NCBI GenBank assembly: GCA_016715985.1
Contig: JADJXD010000001.1
Span: forward strand, 682,001-746,000
Source of the DNA: Saprospiraceae bacterium
GTDB lineage: Bacteria; Bacteroidota; Bacteroidia; Chitinophagales; Saprospiraceae
Length of the DNA: 64,000 bases
Direction of reading: 5' to 3'
This document shows, in pieces, positions 46,156 to 55,691 of this stretch (within the stretch, counting starts at the first letter, position 1; each line of letters starts with the position of its first letter). The position numbers were made by a program, and so were the translations under genes. Under the pieces are notes generated by a model. That model did not search any database. It worked only from the letters and a program-made list of their open reading frames with translations, and was not told where the DNA came from.

Positions 46156-48165
46156 ATGAACATATATCGTAATATCAGTGAATTGCCTCTTTTTAAAAAG
46201 GCAGTGATAACCATAGGCTCATTCGACGGCGTGCATAAGGGTCACCAAAAGATTTTGGAAAGAATTAAAACACTGGCAAATGAGATCAATGGCCAAAGTG
46301 TTGTAATTACTTTTCATCCGCATCCCAGAAGAATCATTTTCCCCAAAGATGGTTCACTTCAGTTGCTGAGCACGCTGGATGAGAAACTGGAACTTTTAAG
46401 GAAGAATGGCATTGAAAATGTATTAGTTGTACCATTCACAGTAGAATTTTCGCAGATGGTACCTGCAGAATATGTAGAAAATTTCATCATAAAGCGATTT
46501 AATCCTGCTTATATTGTAATTGGATATGATCACAGATTTGGTCTGAACAGAGGAGGTGATATTAATTTATTGAAAAGTTATGAAAACAGCCACAATTTTA
46601 AAGTCATTGAAATACCTCGTCAGGAAATTGAAGAGATAAGTATTAGCTCTACCAAAATACGAATCGCACTGAATGAAGGAAACATTGCAGAAGCAAACAG
46701 ATTTCTCAATCATCCGTATGTTATTGCAGGAAAAGTTATTCATGGTGATAAACTGGGCTCCAAAATAGGTTACCCTACTGCCAATTTATTGATAAATAGT
46801 AATGAAAAACTAATTCCAAAAGATGGCGTTTATGCTTGCCGGGTCAATATTTACGGAGACTACTTCGAAGGTATGTTGTACATTGGAACCAGACCTACAT
46901 TAGGAGAAAATGGTATGAAAACAATTGAAATCAATATTTTTGAATTCAGACAGGATATTTATGATCAGTTTATTTCTATTGAAATTTTTGAATATCTCCG
47001 CGATGATCTGCGTTTTGAAGATTTGAATGACTTAAAAGTTCAGCTTGCATTGGATGAAAAAAATGCAAAAATAAGTCTCTCAAAACAACTGCAATCTATC
47101 TCTGAACCTGCAAAAGTCACTATTGCTGTCTTAAATTACAACGGGCTTGAATTTCTTGAATCTTTTCTGCCCATGATGATGTACAGCAGCCGCAAATTTA
47201 CGGTTGATATTATGGTTATTGACAATCATTCGACAGATGAATCTGTGGAATATATTGAAGAATGGCATCCTGAAATTAAAGTGGTACAACTAAGCAAAAA
47301 TTATGGCTTTGCCGGAGGGTATAATAATGGGTTAGGAAATGTCGCTTCAGACTACATTGTGTTTATGAATTCAGATGTTCTGGTAAAAGAAAACTGGCTG
47401 GACCCAATCATTGAAAAGATGGAAAAGGACAAAGCCGTCGGTGCATGTCAGCCTCAAATTTTATCTCTTGAAAACAGAAATGAGTTTGAATATGCCGGTG
47501 CTGCAGGGGGATATATGGATGTATTAGGTTATCCTTTCTGCAGAGGGAGGATATTTGACAAATTAGAAACGAATCATGGTCAATATGATGATAATGCTGA
47601 AATTTTCTGGGCCAGCGGAGCTGCTATGGTAACCAGAACCAGGCTGTTCAATAAATTCGGGAAGTTTGACCAGACATATTTTGCACACCATGAAGAAATT
47701 GATTTTTGTTGGAGATTAAAAAGAGCCGGCTATAAAATTTTATGTATTGGAGAAAGTCAGGTTTTCCACCTTGGCGGAGGTACGCTGGCTTATGAAAATC
47801 CTAGAAAAACATACCTGAATTTCAGAAATAACATAATTACGATTCTCAAAAATGAGAGTTTTGAGACTATTCTTTGGTCATTTCCGATAAGACTAATTCT
47901 GGATGGGCTGGCGGGAATAAAATTTATCCTGCAGGGAAAATTCTCATCGACTATTGCTATTGTCAAAGCCCATTGGAATATTTTTTCAAATTTCGGTCAA
48001 ATCATGAAGAGTAAATCTGACACTGACCAAATTGTACACAAAAACAGGGTAGACTACCCTAATCAAAAAGGCAAGTACAAAGGCCTGATCATCTGGGATT
48101 ATTTTGTAAAGGGTAAACGCAATTTTTCTTCATTGAAGATTCATTCCGGTTATAAAACAATTTGA
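46156..48165 (+). CDS. ribF: Fusion: RibF (riboflavin kinase/FAD synthetase) plus GT2 glycosyltransferase
   Basis: 669 residues in one uninterrupted frame. About 1-310 is a full bifunctional RibF: ITIGSFDGVHKGHQKIL, TFHPHPRRI, YDHRFGLNRGGD and SSTKIRIALNEG for the adenylyltransferase, then GKVIHGDKLGSKIGYPTANL and IGTRPTLGEN for the kinase. About 322-669 is a GT-A glycosyltransferase beginning VTIAVLNYNGLEFLESF, with VIDNHSTDESVEYIEEW, NYGFAGGYNNGL, VFMNSDVLV and the acceptor-side HHEEIDFCWRLKRAG. The linker is only about ten residues (QSISEPAK). RibF normally ends at this point and GT2 normally starts there. Cofactor synthesis and glycan assembly have no obvious link. Confidence 0.88.
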   Translation: MNIYRNISELPLFKKAVITIGSFDGVHKGHQKILERIKTLANEINGQSVVITFHPHPRRIIFPKDGSLQLLSTLDEKLELLRKNGIENVLVVPFTVEFSQMVPAEYVENFIIKRFNPAYIVIGYDHRFGLNRGGDINLLKSYENSHNFKVIEIPRQEIEEISISSTKIRIALNEGNIAEANRFLNHPYVIAGKVIHGDKLGSKIGYPTANLLINSNEKLIPKDGVYACRVNIYGDYFEGMLYIGTRPTLGENGMKTIEINIFEFRQDIYDQFISIEIFEYLRDDLRFEDLNDLKVQLALDEKNAKISLSKQLQSISEPAKVTIAVLNYNGLEFLESFLPMMMYSSRKFTVDIMVIDNHSTDESVEYIEEWHPEIKVVQLSKNYGFAGGYNNGLGNVASDYIVFMNSDVLVKENWLDPIIEKMEKDKAVGACQPQILSLENRNEFEYAGAAGGYMDVLGYPFCRGRIFDKLETNHGQYDDNAEIFWASGAAMVTRTRLFNKFGKFDQTYFAHHEEIDFCWRLKRAGYKILCIGESQVFHLGGGTLAYENPRKTYLNFRNNIITILKNESFETILWSFPIRLILDGLAGIKFILQGKFSSTIAIVKAHWNIFSNFGQIMKSKSDTDQIVHKNRVDYPNQKGKYKGLIIWDYFVKGKRNFSSLKIHSGYKTI

Positions 48166-48167
48166 AA

Positions 48168-48911
48168 ATGCGAAATTTACCTGAAATTATATTTGAAGAT
48201 GATTATTTGATTGCAATCAATAAAGATGCAGGAGTATTATCTATTCCAGACAGATTCAATCCTGATATCCCTAATCTTGTATCCTGGCTCAAAGAAAGGT
48301 TTCCTGAGCTGATACCGGTACACAGATTGGACAAATTTACAAGTGGCGTAAATGTTTTTGCCAAAGATCCGGAAACACACAGACGTATCTCTGCTCAGTT
48401 TGAAAGCCGGGAAACAGAAAAATATTACATAGCTATCGTAGATGGAATTCCTAATCCGGAATCCGGAATAATTGACCAACCATTAGCGGAATCGCAGGCA
48501 GTCAGAGGTAAAATGCTGATACACAGAAGAGGAAAAGAATCTATCACACAATATCAGGTTGCTGAAACATTTGGAAGATATTCACTACTCGATGTCAGAA
48601 TATTCACAGGCAGGATGCATCAGATCCGAGTTCATTTGCAGCACATCGGGCATCCGTTAGTCGTGGATAGCCTGTATGGAAAAAGGGATGTCTTCTTTTT
48701 ATCTGAAATAAAAAACAAAAAGTTCAAACTTGGGAAGGATGAAGAAGAGAAACCTTTATTAAGTCGTCAACCATTACATGCATCCAAACTTATTATCACA
48801 CATCCATTTGATCCCGGTTTAGTTACAATTGAAGCAACTCCTCCAAAGGATATTACTGCTGTATTGAATCAGTTAAGAAAATGGACGTCAAAAGCACGGG
48901 AAAACTTCTGA
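48168..48911 (+). CDS. RluA-family pseudouridine synthase
   Basis: About 247 residues. I use ATG 48168; a TTG six bases upstream overlaps the preceding stop. The catalytic aspartate is in PVHRLDKFTSGVNVFAKD, with the preceding GVLSIPDR and the C-terminal TGRMHQIRVHLQHIGHPLVVDSLYG. There is no S4 domain, so it is closest to the RluC/RluD-like short or tRNA-specific forms. It modifies uridines in rRNA or tRNA; the target site is unknown. Starts 3 bp after the ribF-GT2 stop. Confidence 0.9.
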   Translation: MRNLPEIIFEDDYLIAINKDAGVLSIPDRFNPDIPNLVSWLKERFPELIPVHRLDKFTSGVNVFAKDPETHRRISAQFESRETEKYYIAIVDGIPNPESGIIDQPLAESQAVRGKMLIHRRGKESITQYQVAETFGRYSLLDVRIFTGRMHQIRVHLQHIGHPLVVDSLYGKRDVFFLSEIKNKKFKLGKDEEEKPLLSRQPLHASKLIITHPFDPGLVTIEATPPKDITAVLNQLRKWTSKARENF

Positions 48912-48956
48912 ATTTTGGAAATCAGATACGTGTTTAGTTGTCCGAAATAACAAAAG

Positions 48957-49337
48957 TTATTTTACAGCGATACAACTTATCTCCACATTCACATATTTTG
49001 GCAGGTTCGCGACTTGAACCAACTCTCTGGCAGGAGCAGTATCTTCATCAAAATATTGTGCATAAACGGCATTTATTCTGCTGTACATTTCCATATCTGA
49101 TACAAATACTGAACACTTCACTACATTTCCAAATCCAAGTCCTGCCTCACTCAGAATAAATGATAGATTTTTCATAACCTGATGAGTCTCAGCTTCAATA
49201 GTATCCATAATAAGTTTGCCGGAAGATTGGTCTATTGCGATCTGTCCTGAAACATACAAGGTATTACCCGCTAAGACTGATTGATTGTAAGGTCCTACCG
49301 GAGCAGGAGCTTTCTCAGTATTGATGATTACTTTCAT
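48957..49337 (-). CDS. ridA: RidA-family enamine/imine deaminase
   Basis: 126 residues. Family signature: APAPVGPYNQSVLAGNTLYVSGQIA at the N-terminus and APARELVQVANLPKYVNVEISC with the catalytic-site arginine near residue 105. It hydrolyses reactive enamine intermediates formed by PLP enzymes. Convergent with the pseudouridine synthase gene. Confidence 0.93.
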   Translation of the reverse strand: MKVIINTEKAPAPVGPYNQSVLAGNTLYVSGQIAIDQSSGKLIMDTIEAETHQVMKNLSFILSEAGLGFGNVVKCSVFVSDMEMYSRINAVYAQYFDEDTAPARELVQVANLPKYVNVEISCIAVK

Positions 49338-49371
49338 GATGTTGTGTCTATTGTAAGTACTATTAACAAGA

Positions 49372-49404
49372 AAAGCTCCAAAGTTAAAAAAAACCAGGAG
49401 CTTT
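49372..49404 (-). terminator. Likely terminator of the DUF177-rpmF operon
   Basis: AAAGCTCC (49372-49379) and GGAGCTTT (49397-49404), with a 17-nt A-rich loop, 24 bp beyond the rpmF stop. The T tract after it on the minus strand is short, so strength is uncertain. Confidence 0.55.
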
Positions 49405-49427
49405 ATACTTTTATCAGATAAGTTTTG

Positions 49428-49628
49428 TTAATCTTCTACTTCAGCCGTTTTGCCTTCGATTACCATCTGACCTTTGTAAAACATATTGCCTTCATGCCAG
49501 TAAGCACGGTGCATCATGTGTGTTTCACCTGTTGTTTTACAAACAGTCAATTGCGGCATCGCTGCTTTGTGATGCGTTCTTCTTTTGTTTTTTCTGGCTT
49601 TAGATACTCTGCTCTTTGGATGTGCCAT
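49428..49628 (-). CDS. rpmF: 50S ribosomal protein L32
   Basis: 66 residues. The N-terminus MAHPKSRVSKARKNKRRTHH is diagnostic. The zinc-binding cysteines of many L32 proteins are mostly missing (one C at 30), as in zinc-free forms. Follows the DUF177 gene by 47 bp. Confidence 0.96.
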   Translation of the reverse strand: MAHPKSRVSKARKNKRRTHHKAAMPQLTVCKTTGETHMMHRAYWHEGNMFYKGQMVIEGKTAEVED

Positions 49629-49675
49629 AATATATATTATTTAATTTTAAACGATTTATTTACAAAAAATTTATG

Positions 49676-50200
49676 TCAATTGATTATTGAACTGAATATA
49701 TCTCCAAACAGTTCATTGCCTTTATTATTATCAGTTTCGCCTTCATCTGTTTGAAGCCGTTTTAATACTTCCATATCACACTTTGCACTTTTATCATTTG
49801 CGCAATCATACACTTTAATTATCGGAACGCAAAGACAAATAAACTCGTATAAGTATTGTGCTATGTTAAAATTCACAACAGATTCAGATATAAAAATTAC
49901 TTCATCATCTTCCTTTTCAATATCCCCGACTTTAAGATGCAAAACCTGAATGGTTGAAACCGGCAACATAATATCTACCAGACATCTGTCACAGATTGCA
50001 GCAACCGTCCCTTTTATATCAAATGTCAAAATAGTGTGGTGAGACCTTTTATCAACGTCCAATATAAGCTCTAAATCACCATTTTCTATCAGAGATTGCT
50101 CAAACTCATCAAAAAACAACTTATCAACAGTAAATGTGTACCTATGTACACCATCTTTTAGTCCCGATAAGGGTAATGAAAATTGATTTAAAAACCCCAT
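49676..50200 (-). CDS. DUF177 (YceD-like) protein
   Basis: 174 residues. The DUF177 core is visible as GTVAAICDRCLVDIMLPV with its C-x-x-C, followed by the DDEVIFISESVVNFNIAQYLYEFI block and CVPIIKVYDC. YceD proteins are found upstream of rpmF across bacteria and are linked to 23S rRNA or large-subunit assembly; that order is kept here. Confidence 0.88.
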   Translation of the reverse strand: MGFLNQFSLPLSGLKDGVHRYTFTVDKLFFDEFEQSLIENGDLELILDVDKRSHHTILTFDIKGTVAAICDRCLVDIMLPVSTIQVLHLKVGDIEKEDDEVIFISESVVNFNIAQYLYEFICLCVPIIKVYDCANDKSAKCDMEVLKRLQTDEGETDNNKGNELFGDIFSSIIN

Positions 50201-50227
50201 AACCTAAAAATTCCGTCAAACGGAGCG

Positions 50228-50259
50228 CAAAGATAAAGAAAACAAATTTATTGTACAAA
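50228..50259 (-). promoter_or_regulatory. Promoter of the DUF177-rpmF operon
   Basis: On the minus strand, TTTG (50259-50256), 20-bp spacer, TATCTTTG (50235-50228), continuing CGCTCC. Consensus is exact, and the TTTGCGCTCC string is shared with the rplS promoter. The rest of the 349-bp gap towards the esterase gene is AT-rich and shows only a TACATTTG box (50534-50541) just before the esterase start. Confidence 0.65.
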
Positions 50260-50549
50260 TTATTATTGGAGTATGTTGCAAATCAAATTAAAGAAGCTTA
50301 AAGAAGAAATTTAGTAGTGTGGATTTTTATACTGATTAACCCACCCAATAAAAATTCAAATGAAAAACTCAAACACACCCAAGGATTTACATTTATGAAA
50401 AAAACAATGCCATAGTTAAAATTAACAAAAACATAATATTCACACAATGAATAGATTAAAAATTAATAAAAATAAAATACTTACTTTAAGTACAATATAT
50501 AAATAAGTGTATCGTAAAAATAAAAGTAATTATTACATTTGCATGTTTT

Positions 50550-51332
50550 ATGGAATCAGCACAAAAGATATATTATCCTAAGATTGAGATCCTTGCAGAA
50601 GAATATGAAATTCCGCAGTTGGATAGAAAGCGTAGGATTTCAGTGTTGCTACCTCATAATTATGAGAAAACTGAAAAAAGATATCCTGTTCTCTATTTAC
50701 ATGATGGCCAAAATCTTTTTGATGAATATGCACCATATGGAAACTGGGGGGTGGATAAATCCTTAGCAAGGCTTTCGCATGAAGGATATGGTGATGTGAT
50801 CATAGTAGCGATTGATCACGGTGGAAAACTAAGGATTCAGGAATATCTTCCTTACAATACCCCAAGATACACAGATGTACAGGGAGAGTTATATCTCAAA
50901 TTCATGCTCGAAGACCTGAAACCGATGATTGATTCAAAATACAGAGTACTTCCTGATAGAAAACATACCGGAATAGGCGGGAGCTCTTTGGGAGGTCTTA
51001 TAAGCTTGTATGCAGGTATGACTTACAAACATGTTTTTGGCAAAATGATGATTTTTTCTCCCAGTTTGTGGATTTCAGAAGAAATTTATCACAAAGCCAA
51101 GTCTTTTATCCCTTATGATAAAACAGACATTTTTTTATATGCCGGTGGCATGGAAAGTGCAAATCATTATGGAAATGTACTCAGACTTGAAAATTTACTT
51201 CAGCAGAAACGAAAATATGATGACTTTGATATCATTTTTTCACACAACCCATCCGGTGAGCACAGAGAGATTCATTGGGGAGAGCAGTTTCCACAGGCAC
51301 TTAAATGGCTATACTTTTCAAAATACAGATAA
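50550..51332 (+). CDS. Esterase-D-like alpha/beta hydrolase
   Basis: 260 residues of the enterochelin-esterase/esterase-D type. YPVLYLHDGQNLFDEYAPYG precedes the nucleophile motif GGSSLGGLISLYAG (Ser in GSSLG), then FGKMMIFSPSLWI, and the catalytic histidine probably in GEHREIHW. No signal peptide, so cytoplasmic. Substrate unknown. A TACATTTG box ends only 8 bp before the ATG, so the mRNA leader may be extremely short. The pepA gene follows by 26 bp. Confidence 0.85.
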   Translation: MESAQKIYYPKIEILAEEYEIPQLDRKRRISVLLPHNYEKTEKRYPVLYLHDGQNLFDEYAPYGNWGVDKSLARLSHEGYGDVIIVAIDHGGKLRIQEYLPYNTPRYTDVQGELYLKFMLEDLKPMIDSKYRVLPDRKHTGIGGSSLGGLISLYAGMTYKHVFGKMMIFSPSLWISEEIYHKAKSFIPYDKTDIFLYAGGMESANHYGNVLRLENLLQQKRKYDDFDIIFSHNPSGEHREIHWGEQFPQALKWLYFSKYR

Positions 51333-51358
51333 AACTTCAACACACTTAACAAGAACTT

Positions 51359-52795
51359 ATGGAAATTCAAACACTTAAACAAATAAATGACCATCACACA
51401 GATATAATTATTCCATTCAGCAAAGATAAAATAGATGTCAACTTAGTAAAAAATCTTTCAGGCATCAACAGAAATCCGGATTTCTCGGGTGAAGGAAAAG
51501 AATTGACTATTTTATATCATCCCGAAAAAAATATAAAAGTGATTTTATTAGGATTGGGCGATCCTAAGGAGTCAGCTAAAACACAAACTTACTTCAGAAG
51601 TTGTATTCACCAGAACAGAAAAAAATTTGGTGTTTCTGTAGCAGTCTATCTGACAAATCTGGAGGACGACCAGATTTTTAATGCGGTGAATGGAATCGTA
51701 ATCGGAATGAAGCAAAATGGAATTTTCAAACAAAAGAAAGATTTCATATTAAAAACGGATCATCTGGATTTTATAACCCGGGATGCCGGACAAGAAAAAA
51801 TTGTGGATGAGGCTATTAAAACTGCCGAGACTCAATTGGAAATAATGCATTTAGTTGATTTACCCCCCAATATAAAAACACCTGAATTTATTGGTAATAC
51901 AATCGTCACTTCGGGACAGAAATATGGGTATAATGTTCAGGTATTGGACAAACCCGCCTTGGAAGATCAGGGTTTGAAAGCATTGCTCGCTGTAGGACAA
52001 GGTAGTGCCAACCCACCCGTTCTGATAGTCGCTGAATATAAACCCAAAACTATAAATCCAAACACCCCAAAAGTAGGACTTGTCGGGAAAGGTATCAGTT
52101 TTGACACCGGTGGATTATCTATCAAACCGTCAGCCAATATGGGATATATGAAAAGTGATATGGGAGGAGCCGCAGCTGTATTTGGCACAATAGAACTCGC
52201 TGCTAAATTAAACCTTGATGTACATATCATATGTATCATTCCGGCAGCTGAGAATAGTGTAGATGCCAATAGTTATCGTCCGGGTGATATCATTGGTTCT
52301 TACAGCGGTAAAAGTATTGAAGTTATTGATACGGATGCGGAAGGCCGGTTGATTCTGGTGGATGGACTTTCATACCTTCTTAAAAATTACACTGTAGATT
52401 ATCTGGTAGATGTTGCTACATTAACCGGCAGTGTGATTCAGACTTTGGGTTACAATGCAGCAGGTCTCTTTACCCAAAATGATGAAATGTCTTCTCAACT
52501 AAGTAAGGCAGGTGAAAAAACATATGAAAGAGTGTGGCGATTGCCATTATGGGAAGACTACCTGACTGATATGTTATCTGACATGGCTGATATAAAAAAT
52601 CTGAGCGGAAAACCCGTTGCCGGAGCCACTACAGCTGCTAAATTCCTGGAATTTTTTACTGAAAATCATGAACGATGGACCCATCTGGATATAGCGGGAG
52701 TTGCATTTTCAGATTCAGAATATACGAAAATGCGTTCAGCAACCGGATATGGAGTCAGATTACTTATAGAGTATATAAAGGGTTTGGTCAAATAA
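51359..52795 (+). CDS. pepA: Leucyl aminopeptidase (M17)
   Basis: 478 residues. An N-terminal regulatory domain (about 1-165) precedes a C-terminal catalytic domain with VGKGISFDTGGLSIKPS, MKSDMGGAAAV, the PGDI segment and the metal/active-site signature DTDAEGRLILVDGL. Metal ligands D, D, E and the lysine/arginine pair appear intact. Cytoplasmic hexameric exopeptidase by family. Confidence 0.93.
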   Translation: MEIQTLKQINDHHTDIIIPFSKDKIDVNLVKNLSGINRNPDFSGEGKELTILYHPEKNIKVILLGLGDPKESAKTQTYFRSCIHQNRKKFGVSVAVYLTNLEDDQIFNAVNGIVIGMKQNGIFKQKKDFILKTDHLDFITRDAGQEKIVDEAIKTAETQLEIMHLVDLPPNIKTPEFIGNTIVTSGQKYGYNVQVLDKPALEDQGLKALLAVGQGSANPPVLIVAEYKPKTINPNTPKVGLVGKGISFDTGGLSIKPSANMGYMKSDMGGAAAVFGTIELAAKLNLDVHIICIIPAAENSVDANSYRPGDIIGSYSGKSIEVIDTDAEGRLILVDGLSYLLKNYTVDYLVDVATLTGSVIQTLGYNAAGLFTQNDEMSSQLSKAGEKTYERVWRLPLWEDYLTDMLSDMADIKNLSGKPVAGATTAAKFLEFFTENHERWTHLDIAGVAFSDSEYTKMRSATGYGVRLLIEYIKGLVK

Positions 52796-52835
52796 TTTCT
52801 CATTTTTACTCTTAGTTTTAAAAATTCCAATTATT

Positions 52836-54296
52836 TCATTTTTGAAATACATCCATATCCCATAGAATTGGTAAAAGATAATACACAGCGAGTGTAACAA
52901 TGATCGTGCTCATTACATTCAACCAAAAACCAATTCTAACCATATCACCTATTTTAAGATAACCGGAGCCAAAAACCACTGCATTGGGTGGTGTGGCTAC
53001 AGGAAGCATAAAAGCACAGGATGCTGCAAGGGTAGCGCTTATGACCAGATAATATGGAGAAACATTCGCTGATGCAGCAACCACTATTAAGACCGGCAAC
53101 AACATGGCTGTTGTCGCGAGATTGGAAGTAAACTCTGTCAGCATATTGACAGATCCAACTACTATTAAAACAAGTAAAAATATTGATATTCCATCCAGAT
53201 ATGTAAACTGATCCCCAATCCAGGTAGCTAATCCGCTATTTTCAAAACCGGCAGCCAAAGACATACCTCCTCCAAAAAGGATAACTATTCCCCACGGAAC
53301 TTTCACGGTATCCCTCCATTCCAGAATGGTTGATTTTTTATTTTCAGCAGGAATCAGAAATAACGAAATGCCACCCATAATTGCAATGATTGTATCATCA
53401 ATTGCAGGTATGATTTTGACCAATAAAAAAGACTTTGTAATCCATGCAAATGCAGTAGTAAAAAACACGATGGCAACCCTTTTTTCATCCTTTGTCATTT
53501 TCCCTAACAGGCTTAATTGACGATAAATTTCAGCAGTACCTCCCGGGAACGACTTTTGTGAAAATCTGAAAGCAATATGTGTCAGATAATACCAACAAAT
53601 GAATAACAATAGAACACTAAGGGGAAAACCAAAAACAAACCATTGACTGAAAGTTATCGTAATCCCATATGTTTCTTTTACAATTCCGGCCATAACCAGA
53701 TTGGGTGGTGTGCCGATCAGTGTTGCCATTCCACCGATAGATGCTGAATAAGCTATTGCCAACATTAAGGCTTTGCCAAAAATTGCATTTTCATCTTCTA
53801 TGGTATCCGGATTATCCCGCAATTGTTTTACGATAGCCATACCTACCGGTAGTAACATCACTGCAGAAGCTGTATTGGAAATCCACATAGATAAAAATGC
53901 GGTGGCAACCATAAAACCCAGAATTATGTAAATCACATTGGTGCCAATAACCCTTATAATATTCAGTGCAATACGTTTATGAAGGTTACATTTTTCTATG
54001 GCGATGGCAATAAAAAACCCACCCAAATATAAGTAGATAAAAGGATGACTGTAAGGAGAACACGTAGATTTTATATCCATAGCTCCCGTTAATGGAAATA
54101 AAATGATAGGAAGTAATGCCGCCACAGCCAATGGAACAGACTCGGTAATCCACCAAATGGCAATCCAGGCAGCCGAAGCCAGAACAGCTTTGGGAGCGTC
54201 ATCCAGCCCCGGAATTTCCAATACAAAATAGATCAGCACAAATGCTAATGGTCCAAGAAAAAGTCCAAGTTTTTTTGTGGATGTTACCCTATACAT
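52836..54296 (-). CDS. DASS/SLC13-family anion transporter
   Basis: 486 residues with about eleven membrane segments. Both SNT signatures are present: WISNTASAVMLLPVGMAI near residue 137 and TEFTSNLATTAMLLPVL near 395, the sodium- and carboxylate-binding hairpins. GTPPNLVMAGI and ATPPNAVVFGSG complete the pattern. Most likely imports dicarboxylates such as succinate with sodium; sulfate is an alternative. Convergent with pepA. Confidence 0.92.
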   Translation of the reverse strand: MYRVTSTKKLGLFLGPLAFVLIYFVLEIPGLDDAPKAVLASAAWIAIWWITESVPLAVAALLPIILFPLTGAMDIKSTCSPYSHPFIYLYLGGFFIAIAIEKCNLHKRIALNIIRVIGTNVIYIILGFMVATAFLSMWISNTASAVMLLPVGMAIVKQLRDNPDTIEDENAIFGKALMLAIAYSASIGGMATLIGTPPNLVMAGIVKETYGITITFSQWFVFGFPLSVLLLFICWYYLTHIAFRFSQKSFPGGTAEIYRQLSLLGKMTKDEKRVAIVFFTTAFAWITKSFLLVKIIPAIDDTIIAIMGGISLFLIPAENKKSTILEWRDTVKVPWGIVILFGGGMSLAAGFENSGLATWIGDQFTYLDGISIFLLVLIVVGSVNMLTEFTSNLATTAMLLPVLIVVAASANVSPYYLVISATLAASCAFMLPVATPPNAVVFGSGYLKIGDMVRIGFWLNVMSTIIVTLAVYYLLPILWDMDVFQK

Positions 54297-54509
54297 GCTG
54301 ATTCAGTATATTATTCTAAAAGTAAATTTGATTACAAAATTTTATAATTTTCAAATACATATTTTGAATGTCAATTTAGGGTGTGAAGATAAAATAAAAG
54401 TTTACTTTTATAATTTAATTTTACTGAGTGCAGTTAGATTTTACACACTCTGCCATATAATCAAACGGACAAAATATGATTCCAACCATTTATCAGAGAA
54501 ATTAGGTTA

Positions 54510-55259
54510 ATGAAAAAGAATTTATTGAATAATTATGTGCTCGATCTTCTTGAATCTCTGGAACAGAATCTTTCGGACTATACGAGTGATAAAAAGCCCA
54601 AACATCTCCACAATTTGAGGGTCAACCTAAAAAAAATTAAAGCTATTTTCTTTTTTATTGAAAATATAAATAAAGAAAAACATAATGCCATTAAGCTGAA
54701 ATCATTATTTGTACAAGCCGGAAAAATCAGGGAAATATATATTAATATTAATCTGTTAAGTACAGTTCCTCATTCTCCCGAAAGACTTCTTACTCCGTTA
54801 AAAGAGAAAGAAAATATTTTGACGCAACAATTTATTAAAAATCGTTTACGATATTCCAAGCTTATAAATGATTTTCGCGAAAAAGTTTGTTTGCCTGAAA
54901 TGTTTCAGCCCAAAAAAGCAATTATTGGTTTTTTTAAGAATGAACGCAAAAAAGCGAAAAAAATACTCCGTCAAAAAGACAGAGAAAGCCTGCACCGATA
55001 CAGAAAGAAAATAAAGCAATTGATGTACATATATAATGCACTGCCCAAGAAAATGCAAAATAAAATTGAATGGAATGAAACTGAAATTAATAAACAACAA
55101 ATGAAGTTAGGCGATTGGCACGATTTATATTCCGCAATTAATTATTTTTCTAATAAAAACTCTATAAAGAAACCAAAGAATATCCTAAAGCTGAAAGATA
55201 AAGAAAAAAAACGGTTTAAAACTTTGCGCAGAAACCTGACAGAGAAGGTTGTGAAATAG
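54510..55259 (+). CDS. CHAD-domain protein
   Basis: 249 residues, unusually rich in lysine and asparagine. CHAD signatures are HLHNLRVNLKKIKAIFFFIE near residue 33 and SLHRYRKKIKQLMYIYNAL near 155, each with the conserved H and basic residues that bind polyphosphate. It is shorter than the usual 300 residues and lacks a CYTH domain. The GC content is low. Its location beside a phosphate-unrelated transporter gives no functional clue. Confidence 0.82.
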   Translation: MKKNLLNNYVLDLLESLEQNLSDYTSDKKPKHLHNLRVNLKKIKAIFFFIENINKEKHNAIKLKSLFVQAGKIREIYININLLSTVPHSPERLLTPLKEKENILTQQFIKNRLRYSKLINDFREKVCLPEMFQPKKAIIGFFKNERKKAKKILRQKDRESLHRYRKKIKQLMYIYNALPKKMQNKIEWNETEINKQQMKLGDWHDLYSAINYFSNKNSIKKPKNILKLKDKEKKRFKTLRRNLTEKVVK

Positions 55260-55691
55260 ACACGAAATGCCACGCTTATATAGGTGACATGACCGGCTTT
55301 TGAGAGCCTTAATGAGACTGATTCAAAAATGAAATTGCTTTTTCGTCAAATTCGCCCTTTTATTTCTAATCTTTTCATTTTATTAATGATATGTGAAAGA
55401 AACTTTACTATGCAAACTTTGTATAAATTTTAGTGTTGGGTTTACATAATTCGAAGAATATATTGCACAATTCGCTTATTCTAACGTGACCATTTGAAGG
55501 ACCAATATATCGAATTTTAAAAAACTCTGTTATATTTGTCTTCGATAGGCAAACTTGTCATATACAAACGAAACACATACATTCTAAATCAAATATCATT
55601 AATAAACATTCGCATAATTGTATTTGTAATATGAATGGTTATTCAATGGATTATGGAAATAATTTGAGAATTATGGTTCGCAAAGTGGAAA
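55260..55691. other. Non-coding AT-rich spacer
   Basis: About 430 bp between the CHAD gene and the putative cassette boundary at 55692. I see no gene, no clear integrase recombination site structure and no complete promoter in it. Confidence 0.5.

Noticed and set aside
49003..49030. Sequence resembling a tRNA T-loop (GGTTCG)
   Set aside because: It lies inside ridA in a conserved coding stretch, and no acceptor or anticodon stem surrounds it.
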